From Streptomyces flaveolus (GTDB taxonomy: Bacteria > Actinomycetota > Actinomycetes > Streptomycetales > Streptomycetaceae), in assembly GCF_014648815.1 (NCBI RefSeq), contig NZ_BMRV01000009.1, positions 62,001 through 126,000 on the forward strand: a DNA stretch of 64,000 nt, written 5' to 3'. Position 1 is the first letter of the stretch. The number at the start of each line of letters is the position of its first letter. This document shows positions 48,188 to 57,094 of the stretch, one piece after another. The position numbers were made by a program, and so were the translations under genes. Below the pieces are notes generated by a model. That model searched no databases and was not told where the DNA came from. It saw only the letters and a list, made by a program, of their open reading frames with translations.

Positions 48188-49540
48188 ATGCCCATGGGTC
48201 ACACGGCCACAGCCCAGGCAGGCTCCGGCGGCCTGACAGCGACCGAGCACCGCCTGGCCAACGGCCTGCGCGTGGTGCTCTCCGAGGACCACCTGACCCC
48301 GGTCGCGGCGGTGTGCCTCTGGTACGACGTCGGCTCGCGCCACGAAGTCAAGGGGCGTACCGGCCTGGCTCACCTTTTCGAGCACCTGATGTTCCAGGGC
48401 TCCGCCCAGGTCAAGGGCAACGGGCACTTCGAGCTGGTGCAGGGAGCCGGCGGCTCGCTCAACGGCACCACCAGCTTCGAGCGCACCAACTACTTCGAGA
48501 CGATGCCCGCCCACCAGCTGGAGCTCGCCCTCTGGCTGGAGGCCGATCGCATGGGCTCCCTGCTCGCCGCCCTGGACGACGAGTCCATGGAGAACCAGCG
48601 GGACGTCGTCAAGAACGAGCGCCGCCAGCGCTACGACAACGTGCCCTACGGCACCGCGTTCGAGAAGCTGACCGCCCTCGCGTACCCGGAGGGCCACCCC
48701 TACCACCACACACCGATCGGCTCCATGGCGGACCTGGACGCGGCGACGCTGGAGGACGCGCGCGCGTTCTTCCGCACCTACTACGCGCCGAACAACGCGG
48801 TGCTGTCCGTCGTCGGCGACATCGACCCCGAGCAGACGCTCGCCTGGATCGAGAAGTACTTCGGCTCCATCGCCTCGCACGACGGCAAGCCCGCACCCCG
48901 GGACGGCTCGCTGCCCGACGTCATGGGCGAGCAGCTGCGCGAGATCGTCGAGGAGGAGGTCCCGGCCCGCGCCCTCATGGCGGCCTACCGCCTCCCGGAG
49001 GACGGCACGCGCGCGTGCGACGCGGCCGACCTGGCCCTCACCGTCCTGGGCGGCGGCGAGTCGTCCCGCCTGTACAACCGGCTCGTACGGCGCGACCGCA
49101 CGGCCGTGGCCGCCGGCTTCGGCCTGCTGCGGCTCGCCGGAGCGCCCTCCCTGGGCTGGCTGGACGTGAAGACGTCCGGCGACGTCGAGGTGCCCGTCAT
49201 CGAGACCGCCATCGACGAGGAGCTCGCCCGGTTCGCCGAGGAGGGCCCCACGGCCGAGGAGATGGAGCGCGCCCAGGCCCAGTTGGAGCGCGAGTGGCTC
49301 GACCGGCTCGGCACGGTCGCCGGCCGCGCCGACGAACTGTGCCGGTACGCCGTCCTGTTCGGCGACCCGCAGCTCGCCCTCACCGCGGTGCAGCGGGTGC
49401 TCGAGGTGACGGCCGAGGAGGTCCAGGAGGTCGCCAAGGCCCGCCTGCGCCCCGACAACCGCGCGGTGCTCGTCTACGAGCCCACCGCCCCCGCCGACGA
49501 GAACGACGCCACCGACGAGAACGAGGAGGCGGCCAAGTGA
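48188..49540 (+). CDS. M16-family zinc peptidase, catalytic subunit
   Basis: A 450-residue M16B (processing-peptidase-like) protein. The inverted zinc motif His-Leu-Phe-Glu-His is near residue 66-70, with the distal glutamate expected in Glu-Asn-Gln-Arg-Asp-Val-Val-Lys-Asn-Glu about 75 residues on. No signal peptide is visible, so it is probably cytoplasmic. ATG 48188 follows GAAGGGACGTAC; ATG 48194 is an alternative. Its TGA overlaps the GTG of the next gene (GTGA), so the two subunits are made together and likely form a heterodimer. Confidence 0.92.
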   Translation: MPMGHTATAQAGSGGLTATEHRLANGLRVVLSEDHLTPVAAVCLWYDVGSRHEVKGRTGLAHLFEHLMFQGSAQVKGNGHFELVQGAGGSLNGTTSFERTNYFETMPAHQLELALWLEADRMGSLLAALDDESMENQRDVVKNERRQRYDNVPYGTAFEKLTALAYPEGHPYHHTPIGSMADLDAATLEDARAFFRTYYAPNNAVLSVVGDIDPEQTLAWIEKYFGSIASHDGKPAPRDGSLPDVMGEQLREIVEEEVPARALMAAYRLPEDGTRACDAADLALTVLGGGESSRLYNRLVRRDRTAVAAGFGLLRLAGAPSLGWLDVKTSGDVEVPVIETAIDEELARFAEEGPTAEEMERAQAQLEREWLDRLGTVAGRADELCRYAVLFGDPQLALTAVQRVLEVTAEEVQEVAKARLRPDNRAVLVYEPTAPADENDATDENEEAAK

Positions 49541-50925
49541 CCGAGCTCGCCACCATGGAATTCCACCCCCAGCCGCAGGCCGGCGAGCCCAAGCCGTGGG
49601 CGTTCCCGGCCCCCGAGCGCGGCAGCCTCGACAACGGCCTCACCGTGCTGCGCTGCCACCGCCCCGGCCAGCAGGTCGTCGCCGTCGAGGTCTCGCTGAA
49701 CGCTCCGCTGGACGCCGAGCCGGCCGGCCTGGACGGTGTCGCCACGATCATGGCGCGCGCGTTCTCCGAGGGCACCGACAAGCACTCCGCCGAGGAGTTC
49801 GCCGCCGAGCTGGAGCGCTGCGGCGCCACCCTCGACGCGCACGCGGACCACCCCGGTGTCCGGCTGAGCCTGGAGGTGCCGGTCTCGCGGCTCGCCAAGG
49901 CCCTCGGCCTGGTCGCCGACGCGCTCAGGGCGCCCGCGTTCGCCGACAGCGAGGTCGAGCGGCTGGTGCGCAACCGGCTCGACGAGATCCCGCACGAGCT
50001 GGCCAACCCCTCCCGCCGCGCGGCCAAGGAGCTCTCCAAGGAGCTGTTCCCGGCCCACTCGCGCATGTCGCGCCCGCGCCAGGGCACCGAGGAGACGGTC
50101 GCGGCCATCGACGCGGCGGCCGTCCGCACTTTCTACGAGAAGCACGTCCGCCCGGCCACGGCCACCGCCGTGATCGTCGGCGACCTCACCGACGTCGACG
50201 TCGACGCGCTGCTCGGCGACACCCTCGGCGCGTGGACCGGCTCCGCCGCCGAGCCGCTCCCGGTGCCGCCGGTGACCGCCGACGACACCGGACGGGTCGT
50301 CATCGTGGACCGCCCCGGCGCCGTCCAGACGCAGCTGCTGATCGGCCGCACCGGAGCCGACCGGCACGACCGCGTGTGGCCCGCGCAGGTCCTCGGCACG
50401 TACTGCCTCGGCGGCACCCTCACCTCGCGCCTGGACCGCGTCCTGCGCGAGGAGAAGGGCTACACCTACGGCGTCCGGGCGTTCGGGCAGGTCCTGCGTT
50501 CCGCGCCCGACGGCACGGGCGCCGCGATGCTCGCCATCAGCGGCTCGGTCGACACGCCCAACACCGGCCCGGCGCTGCAGGACCTGTGGACGGTGCTGCG
50601 CACGCTCGCCGAGGGCGGACTCACGGACGCCGAGCGCGACGTCGCCGTGCAGAACCTGGTGGGCGTGGCGCCGCTGAAGTACGAGACGGCCGCGGCCGTC
50701 GCGAGCACGCTGGCCGACCAGGTCGAGCAGCACCTGCCCGACGACTACCAGGCCACGCTGTACCGCCAACTCGCCGCCACCGGCACCGTGGAGGCCACCG
50801 CGGCCGTCGTCAACGCCTTCCCTGTGGACCGTCTGGTGACGGTCCTCGTCGGCGACGCGGCGCAGATCAAGGAGCCCGTCGAGGCCCTCGGCATCGGCGA
50901 AGTCACCGTCGTGGCCGCCGAGTAG
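49537..50925 (+). CDS. M16-family peptidase-like protein, non-catalytic partner
   Basis: A 462-residue M16 homologue without the His-x-x-Glu-His motif: the corresponding helix reads Ala-Thr-Ile-Met-Ala-Arg-Ala-Phe-Ser-Glu-Gly. It keeps the Arg/Tyr substrate-clamping segment in the C-terminal half (Leu-Arg-Glu-Glu-Lys-Gly-Tyr-Thr-Tyr-Gly-Val). This matches the alpha/beta division of labour of M16B heterodimers, in which one subunit has zinc and the other holds substrate. The GTG start overlaps the stop of the catalytic gene. Confidence 0.9.
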   Translation: MTELATMEFHPQPQAGEPKPWAFPAPERGSLDNGLTVLRCHRPGQQVVAVEVSLNAPLDAEPAGLDGVATIMARAFSEGTDKHSAEEFAAELERCGATLDAHADHPGVRLSLEVPVSRLAKALGLVADALRAPAFADSEVERLVRNRLDEIPHELANPSRRAAKELSKELFPAHSRMSRPRQGTEETVAAIDAAAVRTFYEKHVRPATATAVIVGDLTDVDVDALLGDTLGAWTGSAAEPLPVPPVTADDTGRVVIVDRPGAVQTQLLIGRTGADRHDRVWPAQVLGTYCLGGTLTSRLDRVLREEKGYTYGVRAFGQVLRSAPDGTGAAMLAISGSVDTPNTGPALQDLWTVLRTLAEGGLTDAERDVAVQNLVGVAPLKYETAAAVASTLADQVEQHLPDDYQATLYRQLAATGTVEATAAVVNAFPVDRLVTVLVGDAAQIKEPVEALGIGEVTVVAAE

Positions 50926-50939
50926 CGGCACGCGCGGGT

Positions 50940-50975
50940 GACGGCCCTGGTGACCGGAGTGTCACCAGGGCCGTC
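50940..50975. terminator. hairpin downstream of the M16 pair
   Basis: GACGGCCCTGGTGAC pairs with GTCACCAGGGCCGTC around a 6-base loop, 15 bp after the stop. Confidence 0.85.
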
Positions 50976-51121
50976 GTATGTCCGAATTGAGGGAGAGGCT
51001 GCCTGTCTGCCCTGTGGCGTGCGCTACAAAAACCCCGTTGCGTTTGAGGATTGAAGACAGCCGCGTTTAGCGTCATCCGGGCTGTTCGTCAGGCAGTGCG
51101 CCGCACCCGCGGCACCGGACA

Positions 51122-51275
51122 GTCATCGCCGAGTCCCCGTACGGCGCGAGCCAGGGGAGCCGGGGACCCATCGCAGTCCCTGGGGTGAATCGGACGCCCG
51201 CGCTCCGGCGAGGGGGTCCGTAGGAGACCTTCCTGCTCCGAACCCGTCAGCTAACCCGGTAGGCGAGAGGGAAGG
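51122..51275 (+). promoter_or_regulatory. c-di-AMP riboswitch (ydaO/yuaA type)
   Basis: The leader carries the conserved ydaO landmarks in order: GCCGAGTCC, GAGCCGGGGACCCA, GGGGTGAATCGG, a variable GC-rich arm, TAGGAGACCTTCCTGCTCCG and AACCCGTCAGCTAACCCGGT followed by AGGCGAGAGG. These form the pseudo-twofold three-way junctions and the closing pseudoknot of the c-di-AMP aptamer. It precedes an M23 cell-wall peptidase, the usual context in Streptomyces, where the ligand turns the gene off. The ribosome site GGAAGGAAAGGA lies just after the aptamer. Confidence 0.95.
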
Positions 51276-51292
51276 AAAGGACCAGCCTCTAC

Positions 51293-52057
51293 ATGGCGTT
51301 CACGCGCGCCACCGGGAAGCATCGCCGTCCCAGCCGCATGCACCGCACCACCGCCCGCGCGGCGGGCGTGGCGGCCCTCGCCACCACCGGCGTCGTCGGC
51401 ACCCTCGCGGCCCCGGCCCTCGCCGCCGAGTCCGAGGTCGAGCAGAGCGGACTCACCCCGGTCGTCACCATCGGCGACTCCATAGCCCACGAGATCGATG
51501 CCCAGGCCGCCGCGCAGAAGCAGGCCGCCCTGGACGCCGCCGCCCGTGAGGCGGCGATGGAGGCCGCGCGCGAGCGGGCCGCCGAGGCTGCCCAGGAGGC
51601 CCGCGAGGCCAAGGAGCGCGCCGCGCGCGAGGCGGAGCGCAAGCGCCTCAACACCTTCGTCACGCCGATCACCGGCTCCTACGTGTCCACGGCCTACCAG
51701 GCCGGCAGCTCCCTGTGGTCGTCCGGCAGCCACACCGGCATCGACTTCCACGCCTCCACCGGCACCTCGGTGCACGCGGTCGGCGTCGGCACCGTCGTCG
51801 AGGCCGGCTGGGGCGGCGCGTACGGCAACCAGGTCGTGATCAGGATGCACGACGGCACGTACACCCAGTACGGACACCTGTCGTCCATCGGCGTCTCGGT
51901 CGGCCAGTCGGTCGACGCCGGCCAGCAGATCGGCCTCTCCGGCGCCACCGGCAACGTCACCGGCCCGCACCTGCACTTCGAGGCCCGCACGAGCCCCGAG
52001 TACGGCTCGGACATGGACCCCGTCGCCTACCTCCGCTCCCACGGCGTGAACGTCTGA
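51293..52057 (+). CDS. secreted M23 (LytM-type) peptidoglycan endopeptidase
   Basis: A 254-residue exported protein. The signal peptide covers about 1-45 (Arg-rich start, Ala-Leu-Ala cleavage region). A charged coiled coil of about 60 residues (Ala/Glu/Arg heptads, 75-120) is followed by the M23 domain. Zinc ligands are in His-Thr-Gly-Ile-Asp-Phe and His-Leu-His-Phe-Glu, with Gln-Tyr-Gly-His-Leu between. It should cleave peptide cross-links in the wall. Control by the c-di-AMP riboswitch links wall remodelling to turgor and nucleotide signalling. The ATG at 51293 is 12 bases after the ribosome site. Confidence 0.95.
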   Translation: MAFTRATGKHRRPSRMHRTTARAAGVAALATTGVVGTLAAPALAAESEVEQSGLTPVVTIGDSIAHEIDAQAAAQKQAALDAAAREAAMEAARERAAEAAQEAREAKERAAREAERKRLNTFVTPITGSYVSTAYQAGSSLWSSGSHTGIDFHASTGTSVHAVGVGTVVEAGWGGAYGNQVVIRMHDGTYTQYGHLSSIGVSVGQSVDAGQQIGLSGATGNVTGPHLHFEARTSPEYGSDMDPVAYLRSHGVNV

Positions 52058-52078
52058 CGACGGACGGTACGGCACCCC

Positions 52079-52108
52079 GAAGGCCCCGGCTCCCGAGCCG
52101 GGGCCTTC
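52079..52108. terminator. hairpin downstream of the M23 gene
   Basis: GAAGGCCCCGGCT pairs with AGCCGGGGCCTTC around a CCCG loop, 22 bp after the stop. Confidence 0.88.
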
Positions 52109-52283
52109 CGGTTCTCCCGGCCCGGGTCCGGGTCCGGTTTCCTGCCCCTTTTCCGGCCCGTGAATGTCCAAAAAATATCCCTGAATTCCCGGTGCCCGTC
52201 CGAAAGCGCGCCTCATTGGCCTAGAGTCACGGAAACACGCGTCCATCGTCGACGTTTCACGGGGATCAAGGCGGAGGTCGGAC

Positions 52284-52976
52284 ATGCGCATTCCGGCGCA
52301 CTCGGTGTGCACGGCGATCCGGGACGACATCGTCGCCGGCGTCCACGGGCGCGGCAGCCGGCTCACCGAGGAACTGCTCGCCCGCCGCTACGGCGTCTCC
52401 CGCGTCCCCGTCCGCGAGGCGCTGCGCACCCTGGAGGCCGAGGGCTTCGTGGTCACCCGGCGGCACGCGGGCGCGTGCGTCGCGGAACCGACCGAGCAGG
52501 AGGCTGCCGACCTGCTCGAGACCCGCACGCTCCTGGAGCCCCTCGGCGCCTCCCGCGCGGCCCGGCGCCGCACCGAGGCCCACCTCAAGGTGCTGCGCGG
52601 CCTGGTCAGGCTGGGCCGGGAGCGTTCCCGGCAGGGGCACGGCGAGGACCTGCGCGCGCTGGACGGCTGGTTCCACGAGACCCTCGCGCAGGCCGTCGGC
52701 AGTCCCTCCCTCACGGCGATGCTGACCCAGCTGCGCCGCAAGATCGCCTGGATGTACCTCGTGGACACGCCGGTCGCTGCCGTGGAGCACTGGGCGGAGC
52801 ACGGGGCGGTCGTCGACGCGGTGGCGCGCGGCGACGGCGACCGCGCGCGGGCGCTCATGGCGCTGCACGTCGAACGGTCGGCTCAGGCGCACCGGCTGCG
52901 CTTCACCTCCGGCGACCGCCCGGGCGGTGTGAGGAATGCGCAACATCCCGCAAACACGCCGAGCCTGCGGCATTAA
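52284..52976 (+). CDS. GntR-family transcriptional regulator (FCD type)
   Basis: A 230-residue regulator. The winged helix spans about 5-70 (Ile-Arg-Asp-Asp-Ile-Val-Ala-Gly, Leu-Thr-Glu-Glu-Leu-Leu-Ala-Arg-Arg-Tyr-Gly-Val-Ser-Arg-Val-Pro-Val-Arg-Glu-Ala) and an FCD helical ligand domain covers 80-210 with His in Gly-Trp-Phe-His-Glu and a late Ala-Leu-Met-Ala-Leu-His. ATG 52284 is chosen. It is convergent with ptsH. The ligand is not evident; metabolite-responsive control of carbon use would be typical. Confidence 0.9.
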   Translation: MRIPAHSVCTAIRDDIVAGVHGRGSRLTEELLARRYGVSRVPVREALRTLEAEGFVVTRRHAGACVAEPTEQEAADLLETRTLLEPLGASRAARRRTEAHLKVLRGLVRLGRERSRQGHGEDLRALDGWFHETLAQAVGSPSLTAMLTQLRRKIAWMYLVDTPVAAVEHWAEHGAVVDAVARGDGDRARALMALHVERSAQAHRLRFTSGDRPGGVRNAQHPANTPSLRH

Positions 52977-53047
52977 CACGGGTGCCGTATACAAAAGAGA
53001 AGTAATTCAGGGGGTTATTTCTTGCTGCCCGGAAAAGGGGGGGCAGG

Positions 53048-53081
53048 AAAAGGCCCGCCCGGTGAACCGGGCGGGCCTTTT
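53048..53081. terminator. bidirectional intrinsic terminator between GntR gene and ptsH
   Basis: AAAAGGCCCGCCCGG and CCGGGCGGGCCTTTT form a long stem with a four-base TGAA loop; the A- and T-runs make a classical U-tract in both directions. Confidence 0.92.
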
Positions 53082-53096
53082 CGGTGTGCCGTCACA

Positions 53097-53378
53097 TCAG
53101 ACGGTCTCGGGGAGCTCCTCGAGGCCCTCGGAGACCAGCTTCGCCAGCCGGTCGAGGGCGGCGTCCGCGCCCTCGGCGTCGGAGGAGAGGACGATCTCCT
53201 CACCACCCTGGGCGCCCAGGCCCAGGACGGCCAGCATGGAGGCCGCGTTGACGGGGTTGCCGTCGGCCTTGGCGATCGTCACCGGGACGCCTGTGGCCGT
53301 GGCGGCTCGGACGAAGATGGAGGCGGGGCGGGCGTGGAGACCCTCGGCCCAGCCGACGTTGACGCGGCGCTCAGCCAT
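53097..53378 (-). CDS. ptsH: HPr phosphocarrier protein of the PTS
   Basis: A 93-residue HPr. His15 in Gly-Leu-His-Ala-Arg-Pro-Ala-Ser is the phosphorylation site, and Ser47 in Asn-Ala-Ala-Ser-Met sits where Firmicute HPr is phosphorylated by HPr kinase, an enzyme actinobacteria generally lack. HPr passes phosphate from enzyme I to sugar-specific EIIA proteins, including the N-acetylglucosamine system. A DasR-type operator lies 25 bp upstream. Confidence 0.97.
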   Translation of the reverse strand: MAERRVNVGWAEGLHARPASIFVRAATATGVPVTIAKADGNPVNAASMLAVLGLGAQGGEEIVLSSDAEGADAALDRLAKLVSEGLEELPETV

Positions 53379-53402
53379 GTGTTGCTGCCCTTCAGGTGTT
53401 CA

Positions 53403-53418
53403 GGTTGTCTAGACCAGT
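53403..53418 (-). promoter_or_regulatory. DasR operator (dre site) upstream of ptsH
   Basis: On the minus strand the site is ACTGGTCTAGACAACC, nearly identical to the dre consensus ACTGGTCTAGACCACT. ptsH is an established DasR target in S. coelicolor, tying PTS expression to glucosamine-6-phosphate. Confidence 0.93.
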
Positions 53419-53552
53419 TTCCCACATCATGAAGCATCGCCGGACGGCTGTGCGCCGCCCCGGGTGGTCGTCGGACCGCGGCCTCGGCCCGACCTTCCGT
53501 CCCCACAGACTGCCCCGCGCCGTTGTCGTACGCGAGCCGTACTCTGGGGCCC

Positions 53553-56390
53553 ATGCAGACCTCGTCGGACCGGCACGAGTACCCCGCCCACTGGGAAGCC
53601 GACGTGGTGCTGCGCGACGGCGGCACCGCGCGCGTCCGCCCCATCACCGTTGATGACGCCGAGCGCCTGGTCAGCTTCTACGAGCAGGTCTCCGACGAGT
53701 CGAAGTACTACCGCTTCTTCGCGCCGTACCCTCGCCTGTCCGCCAAGGACGTCCACCGCTTCACGCACCACGACTTTGTGGACCGGGTGGGACTCGCGGC
53801 CACGATCGGCGGCGAGTTCATCGCCACCGTACGCTACGACCGGATCGGCGCCGGCGGAGCGCCCGCGTCGTCCCCGGCCGACGAGGCCGAGGTCGCCTTC
53901 CTCGTCCAGGACGCGCACCAGGGCCGGGGCGTCGCCTCCGCGCTCCTCGAGCACATCGCCGCCGTCGCCCGGGAGCGCGGCATCCGCCGCTTCGCCGCCG
54001 AGGTGCTGCCCGCCAACACCAAGATGATCAAGGTGTTCATGGACGCCGGGTACACCCAGAAGCGCAGCTTCGAGGACGGCGTGGTCCGCCTGGAGTTCGA
54101 CCTCGAGCCCACCGACCGCTCGCTCGCCGTGCAGTACGCGCGCGAGCAGCGCGCGGAGGCCCGCTCGGTGCAGCGCCTGCTCCAGCCCGGCTCCGTCGCG
54201 GTGATCGGCACCGGCCGCACCCCCGGCGGCGTCGGCCGCAGCATCCTCGGCAACATCCGGGACGCGGGCTACACCGGCCGGCTCCACGCCGTGAACAAGG
54301 CCTTCCCCGAGGACCTGAGGGAACTCGACGGGGTGCCCGCCCGCCGTTCGGTGCGCGACATCGACGGCCCCGTCGACCTCGCCGTCGTCACCGTGCCCGC
54401 CGAGCACGTGCCCGAGGTCGTCACCGAGTGCGGCGAACACGGCGTCCAGGGCCTCGTCGTGATCTCCGCCGGGTACGCCGACAGCGGCCCCGAGGGACGC
54501 GACCGCCAGCGCGCCCTCGTGCGTCAGGCCCGCACGTACGGCATGCGGATCATCGGCCCCAACGCCTTCGGCGTCATCAACACCTCTCCCGAGGTGCTGC
54601 TCAACGCCTCCCTCGCCCCCGAGATGCCGCGCCCCGGCCGGATCGGCCTGTTCGCCCAGTCCGGCGCCATCGGGATCGCCCTGCTCTCCCGGCTGCACCG
54701 GCGCGGCGGCGGGGTGACCGGCGTCACCGGCGTGTCCACCTTCGTCTCCTCCGGCAACCGGGCCGACGTCTCCGGCAACGACGTCCTTCAGTACTGGTAC
54801 GACGACCCGGAGACCGACGTCGCGCTGATGTACCTGGAGTCCATCGGCAACCCCCGCAAGTTCACCCGCCTGGCCCGGCGCACGGCGGCCGTCAAGCCGC
54901 TGGTCGTGGTGCAGGGCGCCCGGCACGGCGGCGTCGCGCCGCAGGGCCACGCCGTCCGGGCGACGCGGCTGCCGCACGCCACGGTCTCCGCCCTGCTGCG
55001 GCAGGCCGGAGTGATCCGCGTCGACACGATCACCGACCTGGTCGACGCGGGCCTGCTGCTCGCCCGCCAGCCGCTGCCCGCCGGACCACGAGTGGCGATC
55101 CTCGGGAACTCGGAGTCACTGGGGGTGCTCACCTACGACGCGTGTCTGTCGGAGGGCCTGCGGCCGCACCCTCCGCTGGACCTGACGACGGCGGCCTCCG
55201 CGCAGGACTTCCACGCGGCCCTGTCCCGGGCGCTGGCCGACGACACCTGCGACGCGGTGGTGGTGACCGCCATCCCGACGGTGGGGGAGGGGGCGGCCGG
55301 GGACGCGGCGCTGGCCGAGGCGCTGCGCTCGGCGGCGGCCGCGGTGCCGGGCAAGCCGGTCCTCGTGGTGCACGTGGAGCTGGGCGGCCTCGCCGAGGCC
55401 CTGTCCGCCGCGGCGAGCACCGCACCGCAGGCCGCCCCGGGGGCCCCGCTCCAGGGCACGCCGGGCACCCCGGAGGGCGCACCCGCCACGGAGCCGCCCG
55501 CCGAGGCCGTCGAGGCCCCGGAGGGAGCCCACCTCATCCCCGCCTACCCCGCCGCCGAACGCGCCGTCCGCGCCCTCGCCCAGGCGGTCGCCTACGCGCA
55601 GTGGCGCCGCGACGCCGCCGACCCCGGCAGGGTCCCGGAGTACGACGACATCGACGAGAAGGGCGCCGCCGAGCTGATCGGCGGACACCTCGCCCGCGGC
55701 CAGGGGCTCGCCCTCGGCGCCGAGGAGACCTGCGAGCTGCTCGCCAGGTACGGCATCCACGTCCACCGCGCCCTGCCCGCACCCACCCCCGACGACGCCG
55801 TCGCCGCCGCCGGCACCCTCGGCTACCCCGTCGCCCTCAAGGCCACCGCCCCGCACCTGCGCCACCGCGCCGACCTGGGCGGCGTACGCCTGGACCTCGC
55901 GGACGAGGAACAACTGCGACGGGCCTACGCCGAGTTGACCGAGCTCTTCGGCAGGCCCGAGGAGCTGCGGCCGGTGGTGCAGGGCATGGCACCGCGCGGC
56001 GTCGACACGGTCGTCCGGGCGGTCATCGATCCGGCGGCCGGCGCGGTGCTCTCCTTCGGGCTCGCCGGGGCGGCCACCCAGCTCCTCGGCGACATGGCGC
56101 ACCGGCTGATCCCGGTCACCGACCGGGAGGCCACCTCCCTGATCCGCTCGATCCGTACCGCCCCCCTCCTCTTCGGCTGGCGCGGCTCGGCCCCGGTCGA
56201 CGCTCCCGCCCTGGAGGAGCTGCTGCTGCGGGTCTCCCGGCTGGTCGACGACCACCCGGAGGTCGTCGCGGTCACCCTGGAGCCGGTCGTCGTCGCCCCG
56301 CGCGGACTGAGCGTCCTCGGCGCCTCCGTCCGCCTCGCGCCCCCTCCCGCCCGGGACGACCTCGGCCCGCGGACGCTGCCCGCGTACTGA
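53553..56390 (+). CDS. protein acetyltransferase with N-terminal GNAT and acyl-CoA-synthetase-like domain (PatA type)
   Basis: A 945-residue protein. Residues 20-185 are a GNAT domain (Tyr-Tyr-Arg-Phe-Phe, acetyl-CoA loop Gln-Gly-Arg-Gly-Val-Ala-Ser). From about 210 the chain resembles ADP-forming acyl-CoA synthetases: a CoA-binding Rossmann domain (Val-Ala-Val-Ile-Gly-Thr-Gly-Arg), succinyl-CoA-synthetase-like domains, a Pro/Ala-rich break near 630-655, and a C-terminal ATP-grasp (Gly-Tyr-Pro-Val-Ala-Leu-Lys-Ala). GNAT-first order matches S. lividans PatA, which acetylates acetoacetyl-CoA synthetase, and is the reverse of Salmonella Pat. ATG 53553 is used. Confidence 0.92.
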   Translation: MQTSSDRHEYPAHWEADVVLRDGGTARVRPITVDDAERLVSFYEQVSDESKYYRFFAPYPRLSAKDVHRFTHHDFVDRVGLAATIGGEFIATVRYDRIGAGGAPASSPADEAEVAFLVQDAHQGRGVASALLEHIAAVARERGIRRFAAEVLPANTKMIKVFMDAGYTQKRSFEDGVVRLEFDLEPTDRSLAVQYAREQRAEARSVQRLLQPGSVAVIGTGRTPGGVGRSILGNIRDAGYTGRLHAVNKAFPEDLRELDGVPARRSVRDIDGPVDLAVVTVPAEHVPEVVTECGEHGVQGLVVISAGYADSGPEGRDRQRALVRQARTYGMRIIGPNAFGVINTSPEVLLNASLAPEMPRPGRIGLFAQSGAIGIALLSRLHRRGGGVTGVTGVSTFVSSGNRADVSGNDVLQYWYDDPETDVALMYLESIGNPRKFTRLARRTAAVKPLVVVQGARHGGVAPQGHAVRATRLPHATVSALLRQAGVIRVDTITDLVDAGLLLARQPLPAGPRVAILGNSESLGVLTYDACLSEGLRPHPPLDLTTAASAQDFHAALSRALADDTCDAVVVTAIPTVGEGAAGDAALAEALRSAAAAVPGKPVLVVHVELGGLAEALSAAASTAPQAAPGAPLQGTPGTPEGAPATEPPAEAVEAPEGAHLIPAYPAAERAVRALAQAVAYAQWRRDAADPGRVPEYDDIDEKGAAELIGGHLARGQGLALGAEETCELLARYGIHVHRALPAPTPDDAVAAAGTLGYPVALKATAPHLRHRADLGGVRLDLADEEQLRRAYAELTELFGRPEELRPVVQGMAPRGVDTVVRAVIDPAAGAVLSFGLAGAATQLLGDMAHRLIPVTDREATSLIRSIRTAPLLFGWRGSAPVDAPALEELLLRVSRLVDDHPEVVAVTLEPVVVAPRGLSVLGASVRLAPPPARDDLGPRTLPAY

Positions 56391-56506
56391 CCACGCGCGG
56401 AACCGCGCGAGAACGCTCAGGCACCGCGCCGGCGAAGCGCACGGGGTCCACGCGGCTGCCGCACGGGCGTCCCGCGCAGTCAGTGGGCCCCCGTAGGATG
56501 GACGGC

Positions 56507-57094
56507 ATGGCCAAGACCAGTACGACGACCCAGGGGCTGCGAGCGGCGATCGAACGCAGCGGCTACTACCCGGCCCTCGTGGCCGAGGCGGTGGAGGCCG
56601 CCGTGGGCGGCGAGCCCATCCGGTCGTACCTGGTCCACCAGGAGACCACCTTCGACCAGAACGAGGTGCGCCGGCACGTGACCGTGCTGGTGCTCACCGG
56701 CAACCGCTTCATCGTCAGCCACACCGACGAGCAGGCCGCCGACGACACCTCCCCGACGCCCTACGCCACGACGTCCACGGAGTCCGTCAAGCTCGGCCGG
56801 ATCTCGTCCATCGTCGTCAGTCGCGTGGTCGCCAACCCGGAGCAGTACAAGCCGGGCACCCTGCCCCGCGAGATCGTGCTGACCATCGGCTGGGGTGCCG
56901 TCTCCCGCCTCGACCTGGAGCCGGCCGCCTGCGGCGACCCGAACTGCGAGGCCGACCACGGCTACACCGGCAGCTCGACGGCCGACGACCTCAGCCTGCG
57001 CGTCAGCGAGGCCGGGGACGGCCCGGAGACGGTGCGCCAGGCGCTCGCCTTCGCGCAGGCCCTCTCCGAGGCGACCGCGGACTCCCCCCGCTGA
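56507..57094 (+). CDS. DUF5998 family protein
   Basis: A 195-residue protein with no catalytic motif that I recognise. It starts Gly-Leu-Arg-Ala-Ala-Ile-Glu-Arg-Ser-Gly-Tyr-Tyr-Pro and contains His-Gln-Glu-Thr-Thr-Phe, several beta strands (Val-Thr-Val-Leu-Val-Leu-Thr) and a Cys-Gly-Asp-Pro-Asn-Cys motif. ATG 56507 has AGGATGGA before it; ATG 56498 is also in frame. Its TGA overlaps the ATG of the phosphodiesterase gene (TGATG), so the two are coupled, a pairing I know from other Streptomyces. Confidence 0.85.
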   Translation: MAKTSTTTQGLRAAIERSGYYPALVAEAVEAAVGGEPIRSYLVHQETTFDQNEVRRHVTVLVLTGNRFIVSHTDEQAADDTSPTPYATTSTESVKLGRISSIVVSRVVANPEQYKPGTLPREIVLTIGWGAVSRLDLEPAACGDPNCEADHGYTGSSTADDLSLRVSEAGDGPETVRQALAFAQALSEATADSPR

